A stretch of DNA of 64,000 bases, from positions 185,203 through 249,202 of the forward strand of contig JAJEFB010000048.1 in assembly GCA_022820665.1 (NCBI GenBank), written 5' to 3'. Every line of letters starts with the position of its first letter. Positions within the stretch are counted from its first letter, which is position 1. The position numbers and the translations under genes were made by a program. Shown in pieces: positions 1 through 8,159 of this stretch. The stretch is from Anaerolineae bacterium. Its GTDB lineage: Bacteria; Chloroflexota; Anaerolineae; Aggregatilineales; Phototrophicaceae. A model generated the notes under the pieces. The model ran no database searches, had not been told where the DNA came from, and saw only the letters and a list, made by a program, of their open reading frames with translations.

Positions 1-789
1 AGCGTACAGATGATCGGCGAACAATACGACAGCATCGCCGTCCCCGCTGTGATCCATCCCGGCCTTCGCAAGGCACTGGGTCTGCGCAGCCGCAATCCAC
101 GGACGATTGCTGTAAGCCAAGCCAAAGGCTACCTGCCGTCGATTGAGGCCATCGCCCAAGCCGCCTCCGATGGCTGCCGCCTCTTCTACCTTGAATCGCC
201 TTCTCGTTTGAGCGGCGCCGCCTATGCCGCCGACGAAGTCGCCGCCATCAATCAAATCATCGCTGAAAAGGACGCCGCTGTGATCTGGGACCAGGGGCTG
301 GCGCCCTGGGTCGAAGGCGCTTATGCCTCCTTCGCGGCGCTGGACAGCGACTGCGCGCGTACAGCCGCCATCGGCGAAGCCTATAGCGGCATGGGATTGG
401 CAAGCTGGTTCATTGCCTATATCGCCGCGCCGGAAGCCTGGGTTTCTTCCATGCAATCGCAAAAACAGATCATGGCGATTTGCACCAGCACCGCGTCGCA
501 ATACGCCGCGCTGGAAGCGGGCCAACTTTATAATGAAGCGCGAGGACGACAATTGTCCAGGCTCGCTCAATTGCGCGCCGATTTACTGAGCGCAGCCAGC
601 GAAGCCGGTTTGTCCGTCGTCGGTGGCGAAGCGGTCAACGTCATGGCATTAAAACTGTCGGAAGATAACATGAAGAAAATAAGCCGCGCTGGAATCGACT
701 TCGCCGCTGGCAGTCTCTTCGGCGCGCCGGATGTGATCCGCCTCAATGTAAACCATTCAACCGCTGCCGCGCTGCGCGCGCTCAGTTGA
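1..789 (+). CDS. Partial class I/II aminotransferase-like protein lacking the PLP lysine
   Basis: This is the C-terminal part of a fold-type I aminotransferase; the frame is open to base 1, so the start lies outside the window. About 260 residues are visible. An Asp in 'VIWDQG' (bases 289-291) matches the usual PLP-binding Asp of 'DE-Y'. The stretch that should carry the Schiff-base lysine ('SKAY..GLR.G') reads 'GEAYSGMGLASW', with Glu at bases 376-378 in place of Lys. It probably cannot form an internal aldimine. A complete aminotransferase with the lysine follows 25 bases downstream, so this may be a decayed or non-catalytic partner. Family call is fairly sure; function unknown. Confidence 0.7.
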   Translation, partial: SVQMIGEQYDSIAVPAVIHPGLRKALGLRSRNPRTIAVSQAKGYLPSIEAIAQAASDGCRLFYLESPSRLSGAAYAADEVAAINQIIAEKDAAVIWDQGLAPWVEGAYASFAALDSDCARTAAIGEAYSGMGLASWFIAYIAAPEAWVSSMQSQKQIMAICTSTASQYAALEAGQLYNEARGRQLSRLAQLRADLLSAASEAGLSVVGGEAVNVMALKLSEDNMKKISRAGIDFAAGSLFGAPDVIRLNVNHSTAAALRALS

Positions 790-814
790 TCAGAAACCGA
801 GGAATCTACCAAAC

Positions 815-1975
815 ATGAGCAAGAAGAAAAAAACCGGCACCAGTCTGCTCTATCAATTGATCGGCGAAGCGCGCGGCTATGATGATGTCATCATCATGGG
901 ACGCGGCGATCCCGATTTTGACACGCCGCCGCATATCGTCGCCGCCGCCAAGGAGGCCATGATCCATCACCACAATGACTATACACCGCCGCAGGGACTG
1001 CTGCCATTGCGTCAAGCCATCGCCGAGCGCGTCAAGCGCGTCAACAATATCGATGTCGATCCCGAAAGCGAGGTCGTGGTCACCAATGGCGGGCAGGAAG
1101 CGCTTTTTCTGATGGTGCTCGCGGTCACTTACCCGGGCGACGAAATGATCGTGCCCGAACCCAATTATAATACCTACGCCGATTCGCTGGCTTTCGCCGG
1201 CGGCGTCAAGGTCGAGGTACAAACCTACGCCGAGACCGATTTCCGCGCCGATCCCCAAGACATTCGAAAGGCTATCACGGACAAAACGCGCTCGCTGCTG
1301 CTGGTCTCGCCCAACAATCCCGCCGCCAGCGTCATCGCCCCAAACGATATGCGAGAGATGCTGGATATCGCGGTCGAACACGATCTGATGATCCTGGCGG
1401 ATGACATCTACGACCTCTTTGTTTATGACGATTTTCAACACGTCAGCCCGGCTTCTTTGCCCGGCGGCAAGGAGCGCGCGCTCACGCTCAACGCCTTGTC
1501 CAAAGCCTATTCCATGACCGGCTGGCGCCTGGGCTGGATCGTCGGTCCAGCCGATTTGATGGCGCGCGTCACCGAACTCAAGGCGGCTGTCAGCGGAGGC
1601 GCCTCAGTCATTTCTCAGTACGCCGGCATCGCCGCTTTGACCGGACCGCAGGACGCCGTCGAGATGATGGCGGAAGCCTATCGCCGGCGTCGGCGCATGG
1701 TCCTCGACGCCCTTGACGAGATGAGTATGAAATACGGTATGCCCCAGGGCGGACAGTTCGTCTTCGCCGATATCGGCTTCACCGGCTTGGACAGCGCCGA
1801 AGTCGCGCAGCGAATGCTGACCGAACAGCACGTCCTGGCTTATCCAGGCTCGGCATTTTCCAAAGATCGCAAAGATTACCTGCGCATGACCTTCCTGCAA
1901 CCGGAAGATCAATTGATGGAAGGGCTGGAGCGCATGAAAGTCGCCATGGATAACATCATGGCGGAAAAGCAGTGA
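815..1975 (+). CDS. Pyridoxal-phosphate aminotransferase, class I/II
   Basis: A 386-residue fold-type I aminotransferase, the normal length for the aspartate/aromatic aminotransferase group. Visible are the 'SPNNP' loop (about residue 165), 'ADDIYD' with the PLP Asp near 196, and the Schiff-base lysine K230 in 'LSKAYSMTGWRLGW'. A substrate-carboxylate Arg is likely in 'YLRMTF' near the C terminus. The ATG at 815 has a purine-rich GAGG about 10 bases upstream. It transfers an amino group between an amino acid and a 2-oxo acid in the cytoplasm; the substrate cannot be read from sequence. It follows the degenerate aminotransferase and precedes an SDR. Confidence 0.9.
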   Translation: MSKKKKTGTSLLYQLIGEARGYDDVIIMGRGDPDFDTPPHIVAAAKEAMIHHHNDYTPPQGLLPLRQAIAERVKRVNNIDVDPESEVVVTNGGQEALFLMVLAVTYPGDEMIVPEPNYNTYADSLAFAGGVKVEVQTYAETDFRADPQDIRKAITDKTRSLLLVSPNNPAASVIAPNDMREMLDIAVEHDLMILADDIYDLFVYDDFQHVSPASLPGGKERALTLNALSKAYSMTGWRLGWIVGPADLMARVTELKAAVSGGASVISQYAGIAALTGPQDAVEMMAEAYRRRRRMVLDALDEMSMKYGMPQGGQFVFADIGFTGLDSAEVAQRMLTEQHVLAYPGSAFSKDRKDYLRMTFLQPEDQLMEGLERMKVAMDNIMAEKQ

Positions 1976-2024
1976 CATCATCATCCTCAATACAAATCTG
2001 CGAGTCTAACGATTGGTACAAACA

Positions 2025-2747
2025 ATGGACAAGCCACTAGGTGATAAAGTAGCGGTCGTCAGCGGCGCGAGCCACGGACTGGGACAGGCGACGGCGGAAC
2101 ATTTGGCGGCTTTGGGCGCTCATGTCTGTCTGCTGGCGCGGCGCATGGGACCCTTGCAAGAGACGGCGGAAGCCATCAAAAGCGCCGGCGGCGCAGCCAG
2201 CGCCTTCCCTTGCGATGTCTCCGACCCGGCGCAAGTTCAAGCCACAGCCGCCGCCATCCAAGGGGCTTTGGGAAAAGCGCATATCCTGGTCAACAATGCC
2301 GGCATTCCCGCGCCCCGCAGTTTCGCCGAAACCAATTTCAGCGATTGGGACGCGGTCATCGGGACCAACCTGTCCGGCGTCTTTTATCTGACGCGCGCCC
2401 TTTGGGAGGCGCTGATCGCCGCCGCTGGCGCCTACGTAATCACAATATCCGGCACAGCCGGTTTGCGCGGCGGCGGCAGTCCGGCTTATGGCGGCGCCAA
2501 GTTCGGTTTGACCGGACTGAACCACGCCATCGCGCAGGCTGGAAAAGACCATCAGATCCGCGCCACTATCCTTTACCCGGGCGGCATCGATACCGGCTGG
2601 CGCGGCGCGCCCATCGGCGTCAAGCCGCGCAGCGAAACCATGGATCCGGCCGTCATCGCCAAAATGATCGGGCAAATGGTCACGTCGCCGCCCGAATTCG
2701 TTGTCAACGAAGCCGTGCTGAATCCTCTGGATCAACCCTTCATGTAA
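2025..2747 (+). CDS. Short-chain dehydrogenase/reductase (SDR)
   Basis: A 240-residue classical SDR. It has the N-terminal nucleotide-binding glycine motif 'SGASHGLG' (residues 13-20), 'NNAG' (90-93), and the catalytic Ser142, Tyr155 and Lys159 ('ISGTAG', 'YGGAK'). It should oxidise or reduce an alcohol/ketone with NAD(P)H; the substrate is unknown. I place the start at ATG 2025; a TTG at 2013 in the same frame adds four residues and neither has a strong ribosome site. It lies between the aminotransferase and an Ldh_2 dehydrogenase, likely in one transcript. Confidence 0.88.
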   Translation: MDKPLGDKVAVVSGASHGLGQATAEHLAALGAHVCLLARRMGPLQETAEAIKSAGGAASAFPCDVSDPAQVQATAAAIQGALGKAHILVNNAGIPAPRSFAETNFSDWDAVIGTNLSGVFYLTRALWEALIAAAGAYVITISGTAGLRGGGSPAYGGAKFGLTGLNHAIAQAGKDHQIRATILYPGGIDTGWRGAPIGVKPRSETMDPAVIAKMIGQMVTSPPEFVVNEAVLNPLDQPFM

Positions 2748-2757
2748 GGTCGCATTC

Positions 2758-3825
2758 ATGGCATACGAAGTTCATGACGCATCGCTCGTCAACCACTACT
2801 CGCTGTCGACGCTGAAGGACTTCGCATTTCGCTTCATGCGGTCGCTTGGCGCGACGGCTGAAGAAGCCGAAATCATCAGCGACGGTCTGATGACGGCTTC
2901 ACAATGGTGGCACCCGGGCCAAGGCCAAGGACTGGAGAAACTCTTTCGCTATCATCGGCGGGTCAACAACGGCGGCATCCAGCCGGACGCGCCCATGCGC
3001 TGGCTGCGAGAGGCCCCGGCTTCCGCTCTGCTCGACGCCGCCAAAGGATTCGGCTACGTCGCCGCGGACCGCGCCATGAGTCGCGCGGTCGAAAAAGCCA
3101 AATCGGCCGGCATCGCCATGGTCGGCGTACAACACAGCAACCACTTCGGCATCGCCGGCTATCACGCGCTGACCGCCGCCAAAGCCGGCTTCATCGGCTG
3201 GTCCTTCACCAACGCCAAGGCGGAAATGGCGCCCTGGGGCTCGGCCAAGCCCGTGCTGGGCACCAATCCCTGGGGCATCGCCATCCCCCGCGGCGACGAT
3301 CAAGCTATCGTGCTCGACATGGCTTTGACCATGTCCGGCAAAGGCATGATGCGCTGGTACGAACAGGAAGGACGCCCGATGCCCGACAATTGGGCGCTGA
3401 CGCCCGATGGTCAAAGCACCACCGATCCCGCCGCCGCCAGGGACGGACCCATGCTGCCCATTGGCGAATACAAGGGTTACGGTTTGAGCCTGGTCACCGA
3501 TGTGCTGGCTGGCGTCATGACCGGCGCGCTCTTTGGCTTGAATGTCTTCCAGGACGACCGGAATTTCGATGTCGGACACATGATGATCGCCATTGATCCG
3601 GCGGCGCTGATGAGCCGCGAGGATTATGAGGCGCGTTTGGCGCAACTGGTCGCCCAGGTCAAAAGCGCCCCGGCAATTGATGAAAGCCGGCCAGTCCTGC
3701 TGCCGGGCGAGGTCGAGTTCCGGCGCATGGGCGAGAGGCAAAAGAAGGGCATCCCGGTCTCGCGCGAGACGGTCGACGGTCTGAGGGATCTGGCAGCCGG
3801 TCTCGGCCTGGCGTTTACCCTATAA
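2758..3825 (+). CDS. Malate/L-lactate dehydrogenase family (Ldh_2) oxidoreductase
   Basis: A 355-residue member of the Ldh_2 family, NAD(P)-dependent reductases with an unusual non-Rossmann fold that act on 2-oxo acids, cyclic imines (delta-1-piperideine/pyrroline-2-carboxylate) or ureidoglycolate. Diagnostic stretches are 'QHSNHFGIAGYHA' (about residue 123), 'GTNPWGIAIP' (about 169) and 'GEYKGYGLSL' (about 238). The segment that usually reads 'R.VdSHG' is 'SQWWHPGQGQG' here, so the catalytic-His region is atypical. It starts 10 bases after the SDR stop. With OCD-like genes nearby, a cyclic-imine or hydroxyacid substrate is plausible, but this is inference. Confidence 0.85.
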   Translation: MAYEVHDASLVNHYSLSTLKDFAFRFMRSLGATAEEAEIISDGLMTASQWWHPGQGQGLEKLFRYHRRVNNGGIQPDAPMRWLREAPASALLDAAKGFGYVAADRAMSRAVEKAKSAGIAMVGVQHSNHFGIAGYHALTAAKAGFIGWSFTNAKAEMAPWGSAKPVLGTNPWGIAIPRGDDQAIVLDMALTMSGKGMMRWYEQEGRPMPDNWALTPDGQSTTDPAAARDGPMLPIGEYKGYGLSLVTDVLAGVMTGALFGLNVFQDDRNFDVGHMMIAIDPAALMSREDYEARLAQLVAQVKSAPAIDESRPVLLPGEVEFRRMGERQKKGIPVSRETVDGLRDLAAGLGLAFTL

Positions 3826-3891
3826 AGGTCCAGCCGTCATCAAAATAACGAGCCTGATCGGCTGTTTCAAGATAATTTGAGGACGAACTTT

Positions 3892-5904
3892 ATGGACAAT
3901 AGCTCGCAAATTGACGTGGCGCGCAGGCGTGGTCTCATCCCGGAAGACCTGATCAAGTTTCGCTGGCTGGCCGAACTGGCGCTCTCGCCCTCCGGCCTGC
4001 AGGTCGCCTACACGATTCGCCGTCCCGATGCCGCATCCAACGGCTATATTTCTCATCTTTACTTGCGCGACCTGGGCGCGGATTCAGCCGCGCGCCTGAC
4101 CGACGGCGACTGCCAGGTCTCTTCAATCGCCTGGAGCCGCGATAGCAGCCGCATCGCCTATAGCTACAGCGACAGCGAAGGCGCTTCCCTGCGCGTGGTC
4201 GACGTCGAGGACGACTTTGAAGAAATATATCCGACTGGCGGCGCGCCCATGACCGGACTCGATTGGTCCGCCGATGGGGACAAGCTGGTCGGCGCGCGCT
4301 GGACGCCCATGCGCAGCGCCGATGATCGCGGACCCGTCGAAGGCATACCCAAGCCGACCATCAAAGTGGTGCGCCGCTTGCGCTACAAGCAGGACGGCGT
4401 CGGCTGGGTGCATGACCGCTTCCTGCAGATCTGGGTGCTGGAACTGGAAACCGGCGACCTGGTTCAAGTCACCCACAGCGAATGCGATTATTCCACCCCC
4501 AGTTGGAGCAACTGCGGCGACCGGCTCGCTTTTGTCGGCATGGCGCGCGAGCAGAATACGCCGCTCGGATACGGGCAGATCCTCATCTGTGACTATCCCG
4601 AAAGCGAACCGCGCTTGCTGCTGCCGGAGTGGCAAGGCACTGCCTTCAGCCCGGTCTGGGGCGACAACGACCGTCATATCGCATTCGCCGGGCACAACCT
4701 GTCGCCACCGGTCAATCGGCGCAACTTTTGGCAGCCGCACCTGGCTGATGTCGCCGCCGGAACCGCTATCAAACTGGGCGCCGATATCGACGAGGAAGTT
4801 GGCAATTACGGCGTTTCCGATCAGCGCAAGGGATTGACCAACGTGACCATGAAATGGGCTGTCGGCGACGAATGGATCTACTTCCTGATGACCGAACAAG
4901 GCGCCAGCAATCTCTATCGCATCAATACCGCCGGCGCATACGAGAAACTGGTCGGCGGTGACAGCACCACCTTCGACTACAGCCCGGCCAAAGGCGGCAG
5001 GGCGGCTTATGGGCAAGCCGATCCCTCCAACCCGGGCGAACTGTATATTTGGCAAAATGGCGAATCGCGCAGGCTGACCAATCTCAATCCCTGGCTGCGC
5101 GATCATGAGCTGGCCAAGCCCGAAAGCTATTGGTACGACGGCGTCGACGGCGCCAAGGTTCATGCCTGGTCGATCAAACCGCTCAACTTCGAGGAAGGCA
5201 AAAAATATCCGCTCGTGCTCTATGTGCATTGCTCAATGTTCTCCTGGGATTTCAATCACGAGTTCCAGATCTATGCCAACGCCGGTTATGCCGTGGCCTA
5301 TTTCAACCAGCGCGGCACCACCGCCGGCTACGGGCAAGCCTGGACCAAAGCCAGCGAAGGCGATCAAGGCGGCAAAGACTACGAGGAGATCATGCTGGGC
5401 GTCGATGAACTGGTCGCGCGTCCCTACATAGACGGCGCTCGCATGGGCGTCACCGGCGGCAGTTGCGGCGGCTTTATGACCAACTGGATCGTGGGCCATA
5501 CCGACCGCTTTGCCGCGGCTGTCACACAGCGCTCGATCGTCAACCAGATCAGCTTCTTCGGCACCTCGGATATCGGTCCCGAATGCACCGGCGGCGAGAC
5601 GCGCACCGACCCCTGGCGCGATTTGCAGAGCAGTTGGGCGCAGTCGCCCGTCGCCTATATCGACCAGGTCAATACGCCGCTGCTAATCATCCATAGCGAC
5701 CAGGATCATCGCTGCGCGCTGGAACAAGCCGAGCAGATGTTCGCCGCCCTGCGCTGGCGCGGCAAACCGGTCGAGTTGGTCATTTTCGAAGGCGAAAATC
5801 ACGACTTGTCCCGCGGCGGACGCCCGGGCAATCGCATCGAACGGCAGCATCGCATCCTGGGCTGGTTCAAGAAATATCTGGGAACGCATCCCGTCAAAAC
5901 ATGA
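3892..5904 (+). CDS. S9 family prolyl-oligopeptidase-like serine peptidase
   Basis: A 670-residue protein with an N-terminal beta-propeller region (about 1-410, WD40/PD40-like 'W S.D' repeats) and a C-terminal alpha/beta hydrolase domain, the acylaminoacyl-peptidase/DPP-IV layout. The nucleophile is S524 in 'GGSCGG'; the acid is near D605 in 'HSDQDH' and the base is H637 in 'ENHD'. No signal peptide is seen, so it is probably cytoplasmic and trims short or N-acylated peptides. Start ATG 3892 is set by GAGGA 9 bases upstream. It sits between oxidoreductases and AstE-like deacylases, which fits use of blocked amino acids. Confidence 0.88.
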   Translation: MDNSSQIDVARRRGLIPEDLIKFRWLAELALSPSGLQVAYTIRRPDAASNGYISHLYLRDLGADSAARLTDGDCQVSSIAWSRDSSRIAYSYSDSEGASLRVVDVEDDFEEIYPTGGAPMTGLDWSADGDKLVGARWTPMRSADDRGPVEGIPKPTIKVVRRLRYKQDGVGWVHDRFLQIWVLELETGDLVQVTHSECDYSTPSWSNCGDRLAFVGMAREQNTPLGYGQILICDYPESEPRLLLPEWQGTAFSPVWGDNDRHIAFAGHNLSPPVNRRNFWQPHLADVAAGTAIKLGADIDEEVGNYGVSDQRKGLTNVTMKWAVGDEWIYFLMTEQGASNLYRINTAGAYEKLVGGDSTTFDYSPAKGGRAAYGQADPSNPGELYIWQNGESRRLTNLNPWLRDHELAKPESYWYDGVDGAKVHAWSIKPLNFEEGKKYPLVLYVHCSMFSWDFNHEFQIYANAGYAVAYFNQRGTTAGYGQAWTKASEGDQGGKDYEEIMLGVDELVARPYIDGARMGVTGGSCGGFMTNWIVGHTDRFAAAVTQRSIVNQISFFGTSDIGPECTGGETRTDPWRDLQSSWAQSPVAYIDQVNTPLLIIHSDQDHRCALEQAEQMFAALRWRGKPVELVIFEGENHDLSRGGRPGNRIERQHRILGWFKKYLGTHPVKT

Positions 5905-5909
5905 ACAGT

Positions 5910-5979
5910 GTAGATGCGACCTATCAGGTCGCCCACGAATACAAAACGAATCTGTAGGGGCGATCCAAGGATCGCCCGC
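5910..5979. repeat. Two tandem intergenic palindromic repeats (REP family A)
   Basis: Two copies of a short palindromic element: 5910-5936 with arms GCGACC and GGTCGC around TATCA or similar, and 5953-5979 with arms GGCGATCC and GGATCGCC. The second starts TGTAGGGGCGA. Other copies lie at 12807-12834, 14265-14293, 24092-24245 (split) and 43006-43032. Confidence 0.85.
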
Positions 5980-5997
5980 AAACAAAGGAGAAACTAC

Positions 5998-7035
5998 ATG
6001 TTAAAAGTAGGCAATCTAAGCGCCAGTGCCGGGGAGAAAACCTTCGGCTATCTGGAGACGGCGGCATCACGCTCTGGCATCCGGCTCGATATCCCGGTGC
6101 ACTTGATCGCCGGGGCTGAGCCGGGACCCACACTTATGCTGCAAGGCGCGATCCACGGCGCTGAAATCATCGGCTCCATTGCCATTCTCGATTTCATCGC
6201 CAAAGCCGATCCCGCCGCCATCCGCGGCAATGTCATCGCCGTGTCGGTGGTGAATCGCGCCGGCTTCGAGCTGGGCGAACGCGGTTCCAGCGTCGACGAC
6301 AAAGACATCAGCCGCCTCTTCCCCGGCAATAAGGACGGCAGCGTCTCCGACCAGACCGCTCATATCTACTTCCAGGAAACCATCACCCAAGCTGACGTGC
6401 TGATCGATTTCCACGCCGGCGCCCGCACCGCCTATGAGCGCTACGTTTTGTTCACTGCCGAATATGACCCGAACAATTTGACACTGATGGAACAGCGGCG
6501 GCGCAAGCTGGTGGTGGCTTTCGGGCTCGATCAAGCGGCTTTCTTCCCGCCGGGCACCTTCGGCAGCGGCGCATCCAAGATCGCGATCGAGGAGGTCAAT
6601 ACCCTGCAGATCACGCTCGAATTCGGCGGCGGTACCGGCTGGTTCAAAAATGGCGAGGATAACGTGCGCGATGCCGAACGCGGCATCTGGAATATTATGA
6701 AAGCCATGGGCATGGTCGACGGCGAGCTCGAAGCCGACGGTCCCCTCTGCACCGTCTACGAAGCCGGCGTTGTCATCTGGAAGCCGGCCGTGGACGGGCT
6801 TTTCATCCGCGACGCCAAATTCAAGGACGAACTGAAGGAAGGCGATATCTACGGACGTCTGGTCGATCCCTATACCGGCGACCTGCTGGCGGAAATGCCC
6901 ACGCCGAAAGATGGCATCGTCATACCGAGCGGGCAAGAGTGGCCCACTGTCGGCGCCACCTCCATCGGCATTCTCGGTTCCATAGACCGCATCGAAGACC
7001 GCCGTACGCTGGACCTGTCCGTCAGCTTTGATTAA
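5998..7035 (+). CDS. Succinylglutamate desuccinylase/aspartoacylase family (AstE/AspA-like) deacylase
   Basis: A 345-residue zinc carboxypeptidase-like (M14 fold) deacylase that should remove an acyl group from an N-acyl amino acid. The zinc site is intact: H53 and E56 in 'IHGAEI', H139 in 'DFHAG'. Length and a C-terminal barrel-like domain match DoeB/EutE, the N-acetyl-diaminobutyrate deacetylase of ectoine breakdown, as well as other AstE-like proteins. ATG 5998 follows AAAGGAG by 7 bases. It is followed 20 bases later by a degenerate paralogue. The substrate is not known; an N-acetyl or N-succinyl diamino acid is my guess. Confidence 0.85.
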   Translation: MLKVGNLSASAGEKTFGYLETAASRSGIRLDIPVHLIAGAEPGPTLMLQGAIHGAEIIGSIAILDFIAKADPAAIRGNVIAVSVVNRAGFELGERGSSVDDKDISRLFPGNKDGSVSDQTAHIYFQETITQADVLIDFHAGARTAYERYVLFTAEYDPNNLTLMEQRRRKLVVAFGLDQAAFFPPGTFGSGASKIAIEEVNTLQITLEFGGGTGWFKNGEDNVRDAERGIWNIMKAMGMVDGELEADGPLCTVYEAGVVIWKPAVDGLFIRDAKFKDELKEGDIYGRLVDPYTGDLLAEMPTPKDGIVIPSGQEWPTVGATSIGILGSIDRIEDRRTLDLSVSFD

Positions 7036-7055
7036 TCCGATAGGAGCAGATAGAA

Positions 7056-8039
7056 ATGAAGATTGGAACGATAGAGGCGAACAAGGGCGAAAAGTCCTAC
7101 GGATTCTTCAAAACCGGCGAGACGCATGGGCGCTTCCCGGTGCATATTCCGCTGCATCTAGTCGTCGGCGCCAGCGACGGTCCCATGCTGGTGGTCCAAG
7201 CGGGAACGAGCGGATTGGAAATCGAACCCTCGCTGATCCTGCCTCATGTCGTCAAAGAACTCGATCCAGCCCAGATCAAGGGAACGCTGGTTCTCGTGCC
7301 GCTGATGAACACATCCGGATTCGAATTCGCGCAGATCAACAGCCCCTGGGACGACAAACATCTCAACCGCCTGGGACGCGGCGATGCTGACGGCAGCGTC
7401 AGCGACCAGTTGATCCATCATTACTATCAGGATGTAATCGCCAAAGCGGACGCCCTGGTTGACATCCGCACCGGCTCGCAATGGAGTTATCATCACTTTG
7501 TCGGCGTGAACAATGAGGGTGATGTCGACGGTTCGAAAGCGCTGGCGATCGCGCTGGGGCTGCCCCACGTCGTGCTGGGCAAAGACGAAGAAAACTCGAT
7601 GGCTCTGCAAGCCGCGCGCGATGGCAAAGCCGTGGCCGTAGCATTTATCGGCGGCGGACCCGGCCTGAGGGACTACCGCGATCAAGATCAGAGCCGCATG
7701 CGCAATGCCGTCCTTAATGCCATGCGTCACCTGGGCATGCTGGATGGCGCGCCCGAAAGCGATGTCGATAAGGTATCTGTCATCCAGGAGCACACCGTGA
7801 TCACGCCCACCGGCGAACGCGGCTTCGTCTTCATGGACAAGCGCCTGCGCGGCGCACAGGTCAATGCCGGCGACAAGCTCGGCTACGTGCGGCATCCCTT
7901 CTCGGGCGAAGTCATCGAAGAGATTACCGCGCCGCGCGCGGGCGTCATGGTCCATGCCGGCGCTTCCTGGCCCGTGCCGCTGGAAGACACCGTGCTGGCT
8001 ATTCTGGGCGACCTTGTCGAGGAGATAGATATTGCTTAA
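7056..8039 (+). CDS. AstE/AspA-like paralogue with lost zinc ligands
   Basis: A 327-residue paralogue of the preceding gene; both begin 'G.I/L.A..GEK..G' and share the 'GSVSDQ' block. Aligning 'LQGAIHGAEI' with 'VQAGTSGLEI' puts S52 in place of the zinc His, with the Glu kept as E55. The third ligand, His in 'DFHAG', is R138 in 'DIRTG'. Two of three zinc ligands are therefore missing, so this is likely a non-catalytic or altered-function subunit, perhaps forming a mixed oligomer with its neighbour. It is translated after a 20-base gap with an AGGAG-like site. Family sure, function unknown. Confidence 0.82.
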   Translation: MKIGTIEANKGEKSYGFFKTGETHGRFPVHIPLHLVVGASDGPMLVVQAGTSGLEIEPSLILPHVVKELDPAQIKGTLVLVPLMNTSGFEFAQINSPWDDKHLNRLGRGDADGSVSDQLIHHYYQDVIAKADALVDIRTGSQWSYHHFVGVNNEGDVDGSKALAIALGLPHVVLGKDEENSMALQAARDGKAVAVAFIGGGPGLRDYRDQDQSRMRNAVLNAMRHLGMLDGAPESDVDKVSVIQEHTVITPTGERGFVFMDKRLRGAQVNAGDKLGYVRHPFSGEVIEEITAPRAGVMVHAGASWPVPLEDTVLAILGDLVEEIDIA

Positions 8040-8108
8040 CCTCACGCGCCCCGAAGCATCAGCGAGGGGAGTTGGGTCATCTTTTGGCGATCGCAACATC
8101 GAAAAAAG

Positions 8109-8156
8109 TCTCCTCCCATTGCAATGGGGGAGATTTAGAGGGGGGTTGAAACCTCC
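8109..8156. repeat. Palindromic C/G-run repeat (family B)
   Basis: CTCCTCCCATTGCAATGGGGGAG forms a hairpin around ATTGCAAT and is followed by ATTTAGAGGGGGGTT. It resembles the pyrimidine-arm/purine-arm repeats at 10535-10575, 17204-17244 and 19184-19223, and lies just before the MFS gene. Confidence 0.7.
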
Positions 8157-8159
8157 GTC

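Noticed and set aside
806-1441. Minus-strand open frame opposite the aminotransferase
   Set aside because: It lies wholly opposite a gene with clear motifs and shows low-complexity His/Asp/Gly composition typical of antisense frames.
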